Assembly: GCF_003569785.1 (NCBI RefSeq)
Contig: NZ_KZ983987.1
Location: forward strand, 269,853-333,852
DNA from: Leucobacter sp. wl10
GTDB taxonomy: Bacteria > Actinomycetota > Actinomycetes > Actinomycetales > Microbacteriaceae
DNA: 64,000 nt
Direction: 5' to 3'
Below are positions 48,810 through 56,925 of the stretch, one piece after another; within the stretch, counting starts at the first letter, position 1; every line of letters begins with the position of its first letter. The position numbers and the translations under genes were made by a program. A model generated the notes under the pieces. That model was given only the letters and a program-made list of their open reading frames with translations, made no database searches and was not told where the DNA came from.

Positions 48810-49334
48810 ATGCGAAAGAAGACGGCCCGAGGCGCGCGCGAGGAGCGGCGCGAGAGCTCGCCCGCGCTCGGCTGGAGGGTGGAGCCCGATCCGGATCCAG
48901 CGCCGCTGCCGGAGGCCCCCGACGGGGCCGCCCGGGCGACCGCCGAGGACCTCGGCGATCCCGCCGTCCCCGACCCGTCCGGCGCCGCGGAGCGATCCGA
49001 CGAGGCGCCCGAGGAGGATGACCGCCCGCAGCTGAGCAATGCGGCGCTCGTGCTGCTGGGCGTCTCCGGCGGTCTGTACCTGCTCTACGCCTGGGTCTGG
49101 CTGAGCTGGGCCCGCTACTACGCCGAGTCGAACGCGGCGGTGGCCTCTTCGAGCGGCGCCCTCGGCGCGGTACTGCAGCAGACGGTGTTCTGGGCGGCGC
49201 CGCTCGCCCCGCCGCTGTGGTTCCTCGCGGTGCTGCTGCTCAACCGGGGCAGCACGCCGCGCATGGCGCTCTGGATCGGGATCGGCGCGATCTTGCTGGT
49301 GCCGCTGCCCGTCTTCGGGGGAGGCGGTTCGTGA
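48810..49334 (+). CDS. Membrane protein with acidic N-terminus, unknown function
   Basis: This 174-residue protein has a charged, Pro/Ala/Glu-rich N-terminal half (about residues 1-75) and three hydrophobic segments after it (about 78-100, 112-140 and 150-168). I see no known domain. It is leaderless by the TAGGCT-n6-ATG pattern. Its stop overlaps the start of the next small membrane protein, so the two probably act together. Confidence 0.65.
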   Translation: MRKKTARGAREERRESSPALGWRVEPDPDPAPLPEAPDGAARATAEDLGDPAVPDPSGAAERSDEAPEEDDRPQLSNAALVLLGVSGGLYLLYAWVWLSWARYYAESNAAVASSSGALGAVLQQTVFWAAPLAPPLWFLAVLLLNRGSTPRMALWIGIGAILLVPLPVFGGGGS

Positions 49335-49654
49335 TGATCGGGAGGATCGTCGTCTGGACCGTCGGGGCGCTGCTGACCGGACTGTACGTCTACACCGTGG
49401 CCGCGAGCGTCGGCAACATCGTGATGCTGCCGCGGATGGCCACGTCGATGGGCCTCGGGATCACCCCCTGGGGCTGGTTCTGGCTGGCCTTCGGAGCGCT
49501 GCTGCCGGCCGTCGTCTACGCGCTCGCGCTCCTGGTCGCGCGCGGTCGGAAGGCGGCGCTGCGCCTGCTCGTACTCGCCGCGGGACTCGGCCTGGTCGCG
49601 GCCGCGCAGCTCGAGGTGATGCACCTCGTTCCGCAGACGAGCTTCTTCGCGTGA
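49331..49654 (+). CDS. Small membrane protein, unknown function
   Basis: This 107-residue protein has three predicted helices and the polar segment LLVARGRKAALRLL. The GTG at 49331 overlaps the previous stop (GTGA) and has GAGG six bases upstream; the ATG directly after it is an alternative. It is coupled to the gene before it and has no recognised family. Confidence 0.65.
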   Translation: MMIGRIVVWTVGALLTGLYVYTVAASVGNIVMLPRMATSMGLGITPWGWFWLAFGALLPAVVYALALLVARGRKAALRLLVLAAGLGLVAAAQLEVMHLVPQTSFFA

Positions 49655-49686
49655 CGGCGCTGAACGCCCGGGATCGCGCCGCGCGA

Positions 49687-49692
49687 TAGACT
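49687..49692 (+). promoter_or_regulatory. Candidate serA -10 box
   Basis: TAGACT lies 59 bases before the serA start. If used, transcription would begin near 49699, inside the hairpin that follows. Confidence 0.4.
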
Positions 49693-49697
49693 GGAAG

Positions 49698-49724
49698 CCC
49701 GGTGCCGTGCGCCGGGTCGTTTTT
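49698..49724 (+). terminator. Intrinsic terminator-like hairpin in front of serA
   Basis: CCCGGTGC, loop CGT and GCGCCGGG form an eight-pair stem with one G-T wobble, followed by TCGTTTTT. It lies 27 bases before the serA start codon. It could end the upstream operon or act inside the serA leader. Confidence 0.65.
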
Positions 49725-49750
49725 GCCGCCGACTCCGAAGGAAACGCTTG

Positions 49751-51343
49751 ATGTCTGCGCCGGTCGTGCTGATCGCCGAACAACTCTCGCCCGCCACCAT
49801 CGCCGCGCTCGGCCCCGACTTCGAGGTGGTGCACGTCGACGGTACCGATCGCGACGCGCTGCGCTCGGCGCTCGCGACCGCCGACGCCGTGCTCGTGCGC
49901 TCCGCCACGCAGATCGATGCCGAGGCGCTGAGCTGGGCGCCGAGGCTGAAGGTCGTCGCCCGCGCCGGGGTGGGGCTCGACAACGTCGATATCAAGGCGG
50001 CCACGCAGGCCGGCGTCATGGTGGTCAACGCCCCCACCTCCAACATCATCAGCGCGGCCGAGCTCACGGTGGCGCACATCCTCGGGCTCGCGCGGCGCGT
50101 GCCCCGCGCGCACGCCTCGCTCTCGGCGGGGGAGTGGAAGCGCTCCTCGTTCACGGGAGTGGAGCTCTACGAGAAGACCGTGGGCATCGTCGGCCTCGGC
50201 CGCATCGGCGCGCTCGTGGCCGAGCGCCTGCGCGGCTTCGGCGTCGAACTCGTCGCGTACGACCCCTATGTGACGGCCGCCCGTGCGCAGCAGCTCGGCG
50301 TGCAGCTCGTCACCCTCGATGAGCTCGTCGAGCGCGTCGACTTCCTCACGATCCACATGCCCCGCACGCCCGAGACGCTCGGCATGGTCGGTGCGGAGCA
50401 GCTCAGGGCCATGAAGAGCACCGCCTACGTCGTCAACGTCGCACGCGGCGGCCTGATCGACGAGGCCGCTCTCGCCGACGCGCTCTCGAAGGGGGAGATC
50501 GCCGGCGCGGCGCTCGACGTGTTCGTGCAGGAGCCGCCGGCCGACACCTCGCTCACCGGCCTGCCGAACGTCAACGTGACGCCGCACCTCGGCGCCTCCA
50601 CCGAGGAGGCCCAGGAGAAGGCCGGCGTCTCGGTCGCCAAGTCGGTGCGACTCGCGCTCGCGGGCGACCTCGTGCCGGACGCCGTGAACGTGGCCGGCGG
50701 TGTGATCGACGAGTACGTGCGCCCTGGCCTGCCGCTCACCGAGAAGCTGGGCCAGGTCTTCGCCGGACTGGCCGACGGGCCGCTCGCGTCCCTCGACATC
50801 GAGGTGCACGGCGAGCTGTCGGAGCGCAATGTGGAGGCGCTGCGCCTCGCCGCGCTCAAGGGCATCTTCTCCAGGGTGGTCAGCGATCCCGTCTCCTACG
50901 TCAACGCGCCCCTCCTCGCCGAGCAGCGCGACGTCGAGGTGCGCTTCAGCGTCGACGCGGTCTCCGAGAGCTACCGCAACGTCGTCACCATCCGCGGATC
51001 GCTCACCGACGGCACCCGGGTCTCGGTCTCGGGCACCCTCACCGGCCCCAAGCAGATCGAGAAGATCGTCGAGGTCAACGGCTACGAGGTCGAGCTGCCC
51101 ATCCCGGAGCATCTCATCGTGTTCAGCTACACCGACCGCCCCGGCATCGTCGCGACCTACGGCGGCATTCTCGGGGAGGCGGGCGTGAACATCGCCGGCC
51201 TGCAGATCGCGCGCGACGAGAAGCAGGGCACCGCGCTCTCAGTGCTCTCGGTCGACGCGCCGGTCGAGGAGTCGATCATCGGCGCGCTGCGCGGCGCGAT
51301 CGGCGCCGAGAAGCTCGTCACGATCGACGTCGACGCGCTGTAG
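49751..51343 (+). CDS. serA: D-3-phosphoglycerate dehydrogenase
   Basis: SerA oxidises 3-phosphoglycerate to 3-phosphohydroxypyruvate, the first step of serine synthesis. The 530-residue protein is the long actinobacterial type: catalytic and NAD domains (ARAGVGLDNVDIKAA, VGIVGLGRIGALVAE, NVARGGLIDEAALA, and the catalytic His in TPHLGASTEEAQ), then the intervening allosteric domain and a C-terminal ACT domain starting near SYTDRPGIVATYG that senses serine. The ATG at 49751 has AAGGA upstream. Many SerA enzymes also reduce 2-oxoglutarate to D-2-hydroxyglutarate, which is relevant to the gene two positions downstream. Confidence 0.96.
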   Translation: MSAPVVLIAEQLSPATIAALGPDFEVVHVDGTDRDALRSALATADAVLVRSATQIDAEALSWAPRLKVVARAGVGLDNVDIKAATQAGVMVVNAPTSNIISAAELTVAHILGLARRVPRAHASLSAGEWKRSSFTGVELYEKTVGIVGLGRIGALVAERLRGFGVELVAYDPYVTAARAQQLGVQLVTLDELVERVDFLTIHMPRTPETLGMVGAEQLRAMKSTAYVVNVARGGLIDEAALADALSKGEIAGAALDVFVQEPPADTSLTGLPNVNVTPHLGASTEEAQEKAGVSVAKSVRLALAGDLVPDAVNVAGGVIDEYVRPGLPLTEKLGQVFAGLADGPLASLDIEVHGELSERNVEALRLAALKGIFSRVVSDPVSYVNAPLLAEQRDVEVRFSVDAVSESYRNVVTIRGSLTDGTRVSVSGTLTGPKQIEKIVEVNGYEVELPIPEHLIVFSYTDRPGIVATYGGILGEAGVNIAGLQIARDEKQGTALSVLSVDAPVEESIIGALRGAIGAEKLVTIDVDAL

Positions 51344-51663
51344 GAGCTCTCCGCGGGGAGGCACGGGTGCCGGGCCTCCCCCTGATGCCGCTCGACGGTC
51401 CGCACTGCTCCTGGCTGAACGGGTCTCGCCTGGAGGCCCCGCGGCGGATGGCCAGCCCGTCGATGACCCCGAACCGCTCCCGTCTCGCACGGCCCGGCAC
51501 CCCGAGTCGCGTGGGGCCGCCTCAACCGCCACGCGCGGTATCGGCAGGCCGGCGGGCGGAGTTGCTCGGGTTGCATAACTGTTATACAGTTAATCGCCGC
51601 GCGAAGTTCGCTGCGCACCGGTCGTCCACGAGCGGTGATACGGCACGAAGGGAACCCCTGGCA
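51344..51663 (+). promoter_or_regulatory. Intergenic region with a GntR-type operator before the aldehyde dehydrogenase gene
   Basis: This 320-base stretch holds a hairpin GGGGAGGC/GCCTCCCC (51355-51362 and 51374-51381) that may end serA transcription, then about 180 bases without a recognised element. Near its end lies a promoter TTGCTC-n17-TACAGT (51562-51567, 51585-51590). A perfect 17-base palindrome TAACTGT-n3-ACAGTTA (51576-51592) overlaps the -10 box and contains TGT-n3-ACA, the core of FCD-type GntR sites. The GntR gene at 56.2 kb is the likely repressor. Confidence 0.65.
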
Positions 51664-53118
51664 ATGGCGCGACTCGATCTCTCGAACGTCCCGAGGGGCG
51701 TATTCATCGGTGGCGAGTGGGAGGACCTGCCCGACAACCCGCGGATCGTGGTGAGCAACCCGGCCACCGACGAGGTGCTCGCCGAGATCGCCGACGCGAG
51801 CGCCGAGGACGGGCGGCGCGCGGTGGAGGCGGCGGTCGCAGCCCAGGAGGCCTTCGCCGCGATGTCCCCGCAGGAGCGTTCGGAGATCCTGATCCGCGCG
51901 CACGCGCTGCTGCTCGAGGCGAAGGAGGAGCTCGCGGCGATCATGACCGCGGAGATGGGCAAGCCCTTCGTCGAGGCCTGCGGCGAGGTCGACTACTCGG
52001 CCGCCTACCTCCACTGGTACGCGCAGGAGGGCGTGCGAGTACAGGGCTCGCACAGCCAGGCGCCGAGCGGTCGCGGCCAGATCGTGCTGTCCCGGGAGCC
52101 CGTGGGCGTCTCGCTGCTGATCACCCCCTGGAATTTCCCCCTCGCGATGGGGGCCCGCAAGATCGCGCCCGCGATCGCGACCGGTTGCGCCGTGGTGGTG
52201 AAGCCCGCCGAGAAGACACCGCTCACTATGCTCTTCCTCGCGCGGCTCTTCCAGCGGGCCGGGATCCCCGCAGGCGCCCTCAACGTCGTGACGACCTCGG
52301 CGTCGAGCGCGCTCACCGCGCCGATCCTCGCAGAGGGCAAGGTCCGCCACCTCTCGTTCACGGGCTCGACCCGCGTGGGCAGCCTGCTGCACGGGCAGTG
52401 CTCCGAGCACATGATCCGCACCTCGCTCGAGCTCGGCGGCAACGCCCCGTTCATCTTGTTCGGAGACGCCGACATCGACAGCGCGCTGACCGAGGTCACC
52501 GCCGCGAAACTGCGCAACATGGGCGAGGCGTGCACCGCCGCGAACCGCATTCTCGTGCAGCGCGAGATCGCCGGGGAGTTCGCGGAGCGGCTGGGAGAAC
52601 GGTTCTCCGCGCTGAGGCTCGGCGACGGCCTGGACGAGAGGACCGACCTCGGCCCGATGATCGACCGGGCGAGCTGCGAGCGCATTCAGGGCCTCGTCAA
52701 CGACGCGGTCGCCAAGGGGGCCAGAATCGTCACCGGCGGCGCCCTGCCCGAGGGCGCCGGCTCGTTCTACCCGCCCACCGTGCTCGCCGACGTGACGCGC
52801 GATGCCCGCCTGATGTCCGAGGAGATCTTCGGGCCCGTCGCCGCGATCGTCGCGTTCGACGACGAGGACGACGCCGTGGCGGTCGCCAATGACACCGAGT
52901 ACGGTCTCGCCGGCTACCTCATGACCGAGAGCCTCGCCCGGGCCATGCGCGTCTCGCAGCGCCTCGAGGTCGGGATGGTGGGGATCAACTCGGGCATCAT
53001 CTCCGACGCCGCGGCGCCGCTCGGGGGCGTGAAAGCCTCGGGCCTCGGTCGCGAGGGCGGTGTGCTGGGGATCGACGAGTTCCTGGAGTACAAGTACACC
53101 TTCATTCCGAACTCCTGA
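51664..53118 (+). CDS. NAD(P)-dependent aldehyde dehydrogenase, succinate-semialdehyde dehydrogenase type
   Basis: This 484-residue enzyme has all aldehyde dehydrogenase residues: N157 in ITPWNFP, K180 in VVVKPAEKTP, E256 in LELGGNAP and the nucleophile C290 in GEACTAANR. Similarity in length and in local segments (IFGPVAAI, LGREGG) is greatest to succinate-semialdehyde and glutarate-semialdehyde dehydrogenases. The ATG at 51664 has AAGGGA upstream; the frame extends 99 codons further through the operator, which cannot be coding. It heads an operon with the large FAD/Fe-S oxidase. Confidence 0.9.
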   Translation: MARLDLSNVPRGVFIGGEWEDLPDNPRIVVSNPATDEVLAEIADASAEDGRRAVEAAVAAQEAFAAMSPQERSEILIRAHALLLEAKEELAAIMTAEMGKPFVEACGEVDYSAAYLHWYAQEGVRVQGSHSQAPSGRGQIVLSREPVGVSLLITPWNFPLAMGARKIAPAIATGCAVVVKPAEKTPLTMLFLARLFQRAGIPAGALNVVTTSASSALTAPILAEGKVRHLSFTGSTRVGSLLHGQCSEHMIRTSLELGGNAPFILFGDADIDSALTEVTAAKLRNMGEACTAANRILVQREIAGEFAERLGERFSALRLGDGLDERTDLGPMIDRASCERIQGLVNDAVAKGARIVTGGALPEGAGSFYPPTVLADVTRDARLMSEEIFGPVAAIVAFDDEDDAVAVANDTEYGLAGYLMTESLARAMRVSQRLEVGMVGINSGIISDAAAPLGGVKASGLGREGGVLGIDEFLEYKYTFIPNS

Positions 53119-53224
53119 CTCGTACCGGTTACCGCGCACACCGTCACCCGGCGCCGCGCGGGCCCGAGCCCGGCACCAGCCACCGCACGCCCGCACTCGC
53201 GGACACGAGAGAGAGGCAGACGGA

Positions 53225-56155
53225 ATGTCGCAGACGGCACTGATGAGTGCGCCGGTGGACGAACCGGCCCAGGCGCTGCTGCGCCGTCTCGCCGAGGCGG
53301 GGATCGACGTCGACGCCTCCGAGCGCCGACGGCGGGAGTACTCCTACGACGCGTCGAACTACCGGGTGCGCCCCGAATTCGTGGTGTTCCCGCGCACGGT
53401 GCGGGAGACGAGGGACGCACTGGCTCTCTGCGCCGATGCGCGGATCCCGGTGACCACGCGCGGCGGAGGCACCTCGATGGCCGGCAACGCCGTGGGCGCG
53501 GGCGCGATCGTCGACCTCTCGCGTCGGCTTCGCGCGATCGACGAGATCGACGTGGAGGGCGGTTCGGTCTGGGTCGACGCCGGTGTGGTCCTCAGCGAGC
53601 TGCGCTCGCACGTCGAGCGGGCCACCTCGGGCAGACTGACCTTCGCCCCGGATCCCTCGTCGCACACGCGTGCGACCGTCGGCGGCTCGATCGGCAATGA
53701 CGCCTGCGGCAATCACTCGGTCGAGTACGGCCGCACGTCGCACCATGTGCAAGAGGTCGAGCTGCTGACGATCGACGGCGCGCATCTCATCGCCGCGGCC
53801 GGGGGAGTGCGAGCGGTCGACGGCGAAGATGACCGGTCGACCCGTCGGGCGCGGGAGATCAACGACGAGCTCGAAGCGCTCGCTCACGCGCATCTCGCGA
53901 GTCTCCGCACCGAGCTGCAGACCATCCCTCGCCAGGTGTCCGGCTACCACCTCGGGCATCTCCTGCCCGAGAACGGGTTCGACGTCGCGCGGGCGCTCGC
54001 CGGAAGCGAGGGGACGTGCGCGGTGATCCTGCGGGCCAGAGTACGACTGGTCGTGAAGCCGGGCCCGACGGCGCTGCTGTGCATCGGATACGGTTCGACG
54101 GTGGATTCGGCCCGCGACGTCATGACGATGCTCGAGGTGAAGCCCAGCGCGATCGAGGGGCTCGACTCCTCGATCGTCGACATCATGCGGCATCGGCGGG
54201 GGCCCGACAGCGTGCGCTCGCTGCCGCAGGGCCGGGCGTACGTGATGGTCGAGTTCTCCGCCGACACGATCGACGCCGCGGCCGAGCGCTGCGAGACGCT
54301 GCTCGGACGGCTCCGCCGGAACGGCCGGGTCGTCGACCAGATCGTCGTCACGGAGCCGGTGGAGCGCGCGAAGCTCTGGCGCGTGCGCGAGGACGGCGCC
54401 GGCCTCTCGTCGAAGCGCGTCGACGGAGCGCAGACCTGGCCGGGCTGGGAGGATTCCGCGGTCGCCCCCGAGAGGCTCGCCGGCTACCTGGCGGAGCTGC
54501 TGCCGCTCATCGACCGCCACGGGTACTCGGCGTCGATGTACGGCCACTTCGGGGCGGGCTGCGTGCACATGCGGGTCGATTTCGATCTGCGGAGCGACGA
54601 GGGACGCCGAACCTTCGAAGCGTTCATGCGCGATGCGGCGGAGCTGGTGGTGGCGCACGGCGGTTCGCTCTCGGGGGAGCACGGCGACGGCCGCGCTCGC
54701 GGCGGCCTGCTCGACGTGATGTACTCGGACGAGATGGTCGGCGTGTTCAAGGCGTTCAAGCGGGTGTGGGATCCTCAGAACCTGTTGAACCCCGGGATCA
54801 TCGTCGACCCGGCGCCCTACACGGAGCATCTGGCGCTGCAGGGCATGCCGGCTCCCGACTCCGCGGCGGCTCCGGCCGGCGGTATCGGGAGCCGGCACCT
54901 CGGCATCTTCGTCGGGGAGACGCACGCCTGCATCGGCGTCGGGCGCTGCCGCTCGACGACGGGCGGGTTCATGTGCCCGAGCTACCGGGCGACCATGGAC
55001 GAGAAGGACTCCACGCGCGGGCGCGCGCGCGTGCTGCAGGAGCTGGTCCGCGCGCAGGGGAGCAGCGCCGGCGGATGGGGCACCGCCGAGGTGCGCGAGG
55101 CGCTCGACCTCTGTCTGTCGTGCAAGGCGTGTTCGACCGACTGCCCCACGGGAGTGGACATGGCCGAGGCGAAGTCGGAGCTGATGCAGGATCACTACCG
55201 CGGCAGGCCGCGCCCATTCACGCACTACACGATCGGCTGGCTGCCGCGCTGGCTCCCGCTCATCACGCGGATCAGCGGGCTCGCGAACCTCGGAACGAGG
55301 ATCTCTCCGCTGCGCTGGATCGGTGAGAAGCTCGGGGTGAGCGCCCGCCGGCGGATGCCGGCGTTCAAGCCGCACGCCGAGTTCATGAGACGGGTGCGCG
55401 AGGCCGGCTTCACCCCGACCGCCCAGGCCGACGTGCTCATCTTCGTGGACAGCTTCACGAGGGCGTTCAGACCCGAGGTCATTCCGGCGGCGAGCCGTGT
55501 CCTGCAGTCCTCCGGCGCGACGGTCGGCTGCACGGCGGACGCGTGCTGCGGACTCACCTGGACCTCGACCGGTCAGCGGGACGCCGCCGCGAAGCGCCTG
55601 TCGCGACTCGTGGATCGGCTCGACGACGGCTCCGAGCGCGATATCGTGGTGCTCGAGCCCAGCTGCGCCGCCGCGATCCGCGACGACGGACCGAAGGTGG
55701 TCGCGGGCGAGGCCGCCCGCAGGGTCGCCTCGCGAGTCCGCTCTTTCTCGCTCGCGGTCGACGAGGCGATGATGCGCGGCTGGCGCCCGGACACCGCGCC
55801 GCCGGAGCGCGCCGTGGTGCAGACGCACTGCCATGAGCATGCCGTGTTCGGTTCCGCGACGCAGCGCCGGGTGCTGAGCAGATGGGGCGTCTCCGAGGTC
55901 GTCGAGTCGTCGTCCTGCTGTGGCGTCGCCGGTAACTTCGGCTTCGAAGCGGAGCACTTCGACATGTCGATGAAGGTCGCCGAGCACTCCATCATCCCCG
56001 CTCTCGAGCGCGGCGGAGGCGGAGCGGCAGTGCTGACGGACGGCTTCGGCTGCGCGATGCAGGTTTCGCAGATCGATCCGGAGCGGGGGAGCGAGCACCT
56101 CGCGATCATGCTCGATCGCGGAGACGCGAGCGGGCCGAGCGGCGAGGATCGGTAG
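53225..56155 (+). CDS. FAD/Fe-S D-2-hydroxyacid dehydrogenase (YdiJ-like, candidate D-2-hydroxyglutarate dehydrogenase)
   Basis: This 976-residue protein has three parts. First comes an FAD-binding-4 domain with RGGGTSMAGNAVG and GGSIGNDACG (about residues 40-260). An FAD-oxidase C domain follows, with HFGAGCVHMRVDF and LSGEHGDG (about 300-530). Last is a ferredoxin-like domain with CLSCKACSTDCP and two cysteine-rich CCG domains (CTADACCG, SSCCGVAGNFGF). E. coli YdiJ, with the same order and about 1018 residues, oxidises D-2-hydroxyglutarate. Electrons probably pass to the respiratory chain. D-lactate is an alternative substrate. The ATG at 53225 has GAGAGAGG upstream. Confidence 0.88.
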   Translation: MSQTALMSAPVDEPAQALLRRLAEAGIDVDASERRRREYSYDASNYRVRPEFVVFPRTVRETRDALALCADARIPVTTRGGGTSMAGNAVGAGAIVDLSRRLRAIDEIDVEGGSVWVDAGVVLSELRSHVERATSGRLTFAPDPSSHTRATVGGSIGNDACGNHSVEYGRTSHHVQEVELLTIDGAHLIAAAGGVRAVDGEDDRSTRRAREINDELEALAHAHLASLRTELQTIPRQVSGYHLGHLLPENGFDVARALAGSEGTCAVILRARVRLVVKPGPTALLCIGYGSTVDSARDVMTMLEVKPSAIEGLDSSIVDIMRHRRGPDSVRSLPQGRAYVMVEFSADTIDAAAERCETLLGRLRRNGRVVDQIVVTEPVERAKLWRVREDGAGLSSKRVDGAQTWPGWEDSAVAPERLAGYLAELLPLIDRHGYSASMYGHFGAGCVHMRVDFDLRSDEGRRTFEAFMRDAAELVVAHGGSLSGEHGDGRARGGLLDVMYSDEMVGVFKAFKRVWDPQNLLNPGIIVDPAPYTEHLALQGMPAPDSAAAPAGGIGSRHLGIFVGETHACIGVGRCRSTTGGFMCPSYRATMDEKDSTRGRARVLQELVRAQGSSAGGWGTAEVREALDLCLSCKACSTDCPTGVDMAEAKSELMQDHYRGRPRPFTHYTIGWLPRWLPLITRISGLANLGTRISPLRWIGEKLGVSARRRMPAFKPHAEFMRRVREAGFTPTAQADVLIFVDSFTRAFRPEVIPAASRVLQSSGATVGCTADACCGLTWTSTGQRDAAAKRLSRLVDRLDDGSERDIVVLEPSCAAAIRDDGPKVVAGEAARRVASRVRSFSLAVDEAMMRGWRPDTAPPERAVVQTHCHEHAVFGSATQRRVLSRWGVSEVVESSSCCGVAGNFGFEAEHFDMSMKVAEHSIIPALERGGGGAAVLTDGFGCAMQVSQIDPERGSEHLAIMLDRGDASGPSGEDR

Positions 56156-56158
56156 GCT
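56153..56158 (+). promoter_or_regulatory. -10 box for the GntR gene
   Basis: TAGGCT overlaps the stop codon of the FAD/Fe-S dehydrogenase gene and lies 28 bases before the GTG start of gntR, so the regulator may have its own promoter. Confidence 0.4.
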
Positions 56159-56185
56159 CGGCCGAGGGAGCTGCGGGAGGACGCT

Positions 56186-56854
56186 GTGACGAATCATGAT
56201 CCGCTGGAGACCGTATCGGTCGTCTCCGCGGCCGCCAACCGGCTGCGAGACAGCCTCTTCGCGGGCGACTACGCGGCCGGCGAGGAGATCAAGGACACCC
56301 GGGTCGCGAGCGCGTACGGGATCGCGCGACCGACCGCCCGGCTCGCCGTGCAGCAGTTGATTGCGGAGGGGGTGCTCATCAGACCCCCGGGGTTCAGCGC
56401 GCGCGTGCGGTCCTTCGACCCGGAGGAGGTGCGCGACCTGTACGGCGTGCGCCGGCTCATCGAGCTCGAATCGATCAGGAGGATCCGGGAGGAAAACCTG
56501 CCGCTGCACCGTATCGCCGATGCGCTGCAGGGGTTCTCCGATCTCCGCGGAAGCGGGGCGGACTGGTCGCGCATCGCGCAGGCCGACGTCGCGTTCCACA
56601 GCGCCGTGGTCGATGCCGCGGGATCCCCGCGGCTGCGCTCCTACTTCGCCGGCATCGTGAGCGAGATGAGGCTGCTGATCGCGCTGCTGAAGGAGCAGTA
56701 CTCGGGAGGCGAAGCGCTGTACCGGGAGCACGAGGAGCTCTTCGAGCTGCTCGACGGGCGTGGCACGATTCCGCAGATCGAGGCAGCCTGGCGGGCGCAC
56801 CTGAATTCGGCTCAGCGCTTCCTCGAGATCCGCCTCTCCGGGAGAGGCTCATGA
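56186..56854 (+). CDS. GntR-family regulator, FCD subfamily
   Basis: This 222-residue regulator has an N-terminal winged helix (IKDTRVASAYGIARPTARLA) and a helical FCD ligand domain with metal-site histidines in ADVAFHSAVV and LYREHEELFE. The GTG start has GGGAGGA five bases upstream. FCD regulators respond to carboxylic acids and bind TGT-n3-ACA sites, one of which overlaps the promoter of the operon that this gene follows. Confidence 0.9.
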   Translation: MTNHDPLETVSVVSAAANRLRDSLFAGDYAAGEEIKDTRVASAYGIARPTARLAVQQLIAEGVLIRPPGFSARVRSFDPEEVRDLYGVRRLIELESIRRIREENLPLHRIADALQGFSDLRGSGADWSRIAQADVAFHSAVVDAAGSPRLRSYFAGIVSEMRLLIALLKEQYSGGEALYREHEELFELLDGRGTIPQIEAAWRAHLNSAQRFLEIRLSGRGS

Positions 56855-56925
56855 GCCCGGAGCGTTCGAGCGGAGGCGCAGTGAAGCCGAAGGCCGTCGT
56901 CGCGCGCGGAGCGGCCGGGGCGTCC

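Noticed and set aside
51318-51500. A 60-codon minus-strand frame in the serA-aldehyde dehydrogenase gap
   Set aside because: It has no ribosome-binding site, its composition is Arg-rich and it matches no family; I treat the region as non-coding.
53144-56800. A 1218-codon minus-strand open frame
   Set aside because: It is antisense to the FAD/Fe-S dehydrogenase and gntR genes, which have complete motif sets; the antisense product is low-complexity.
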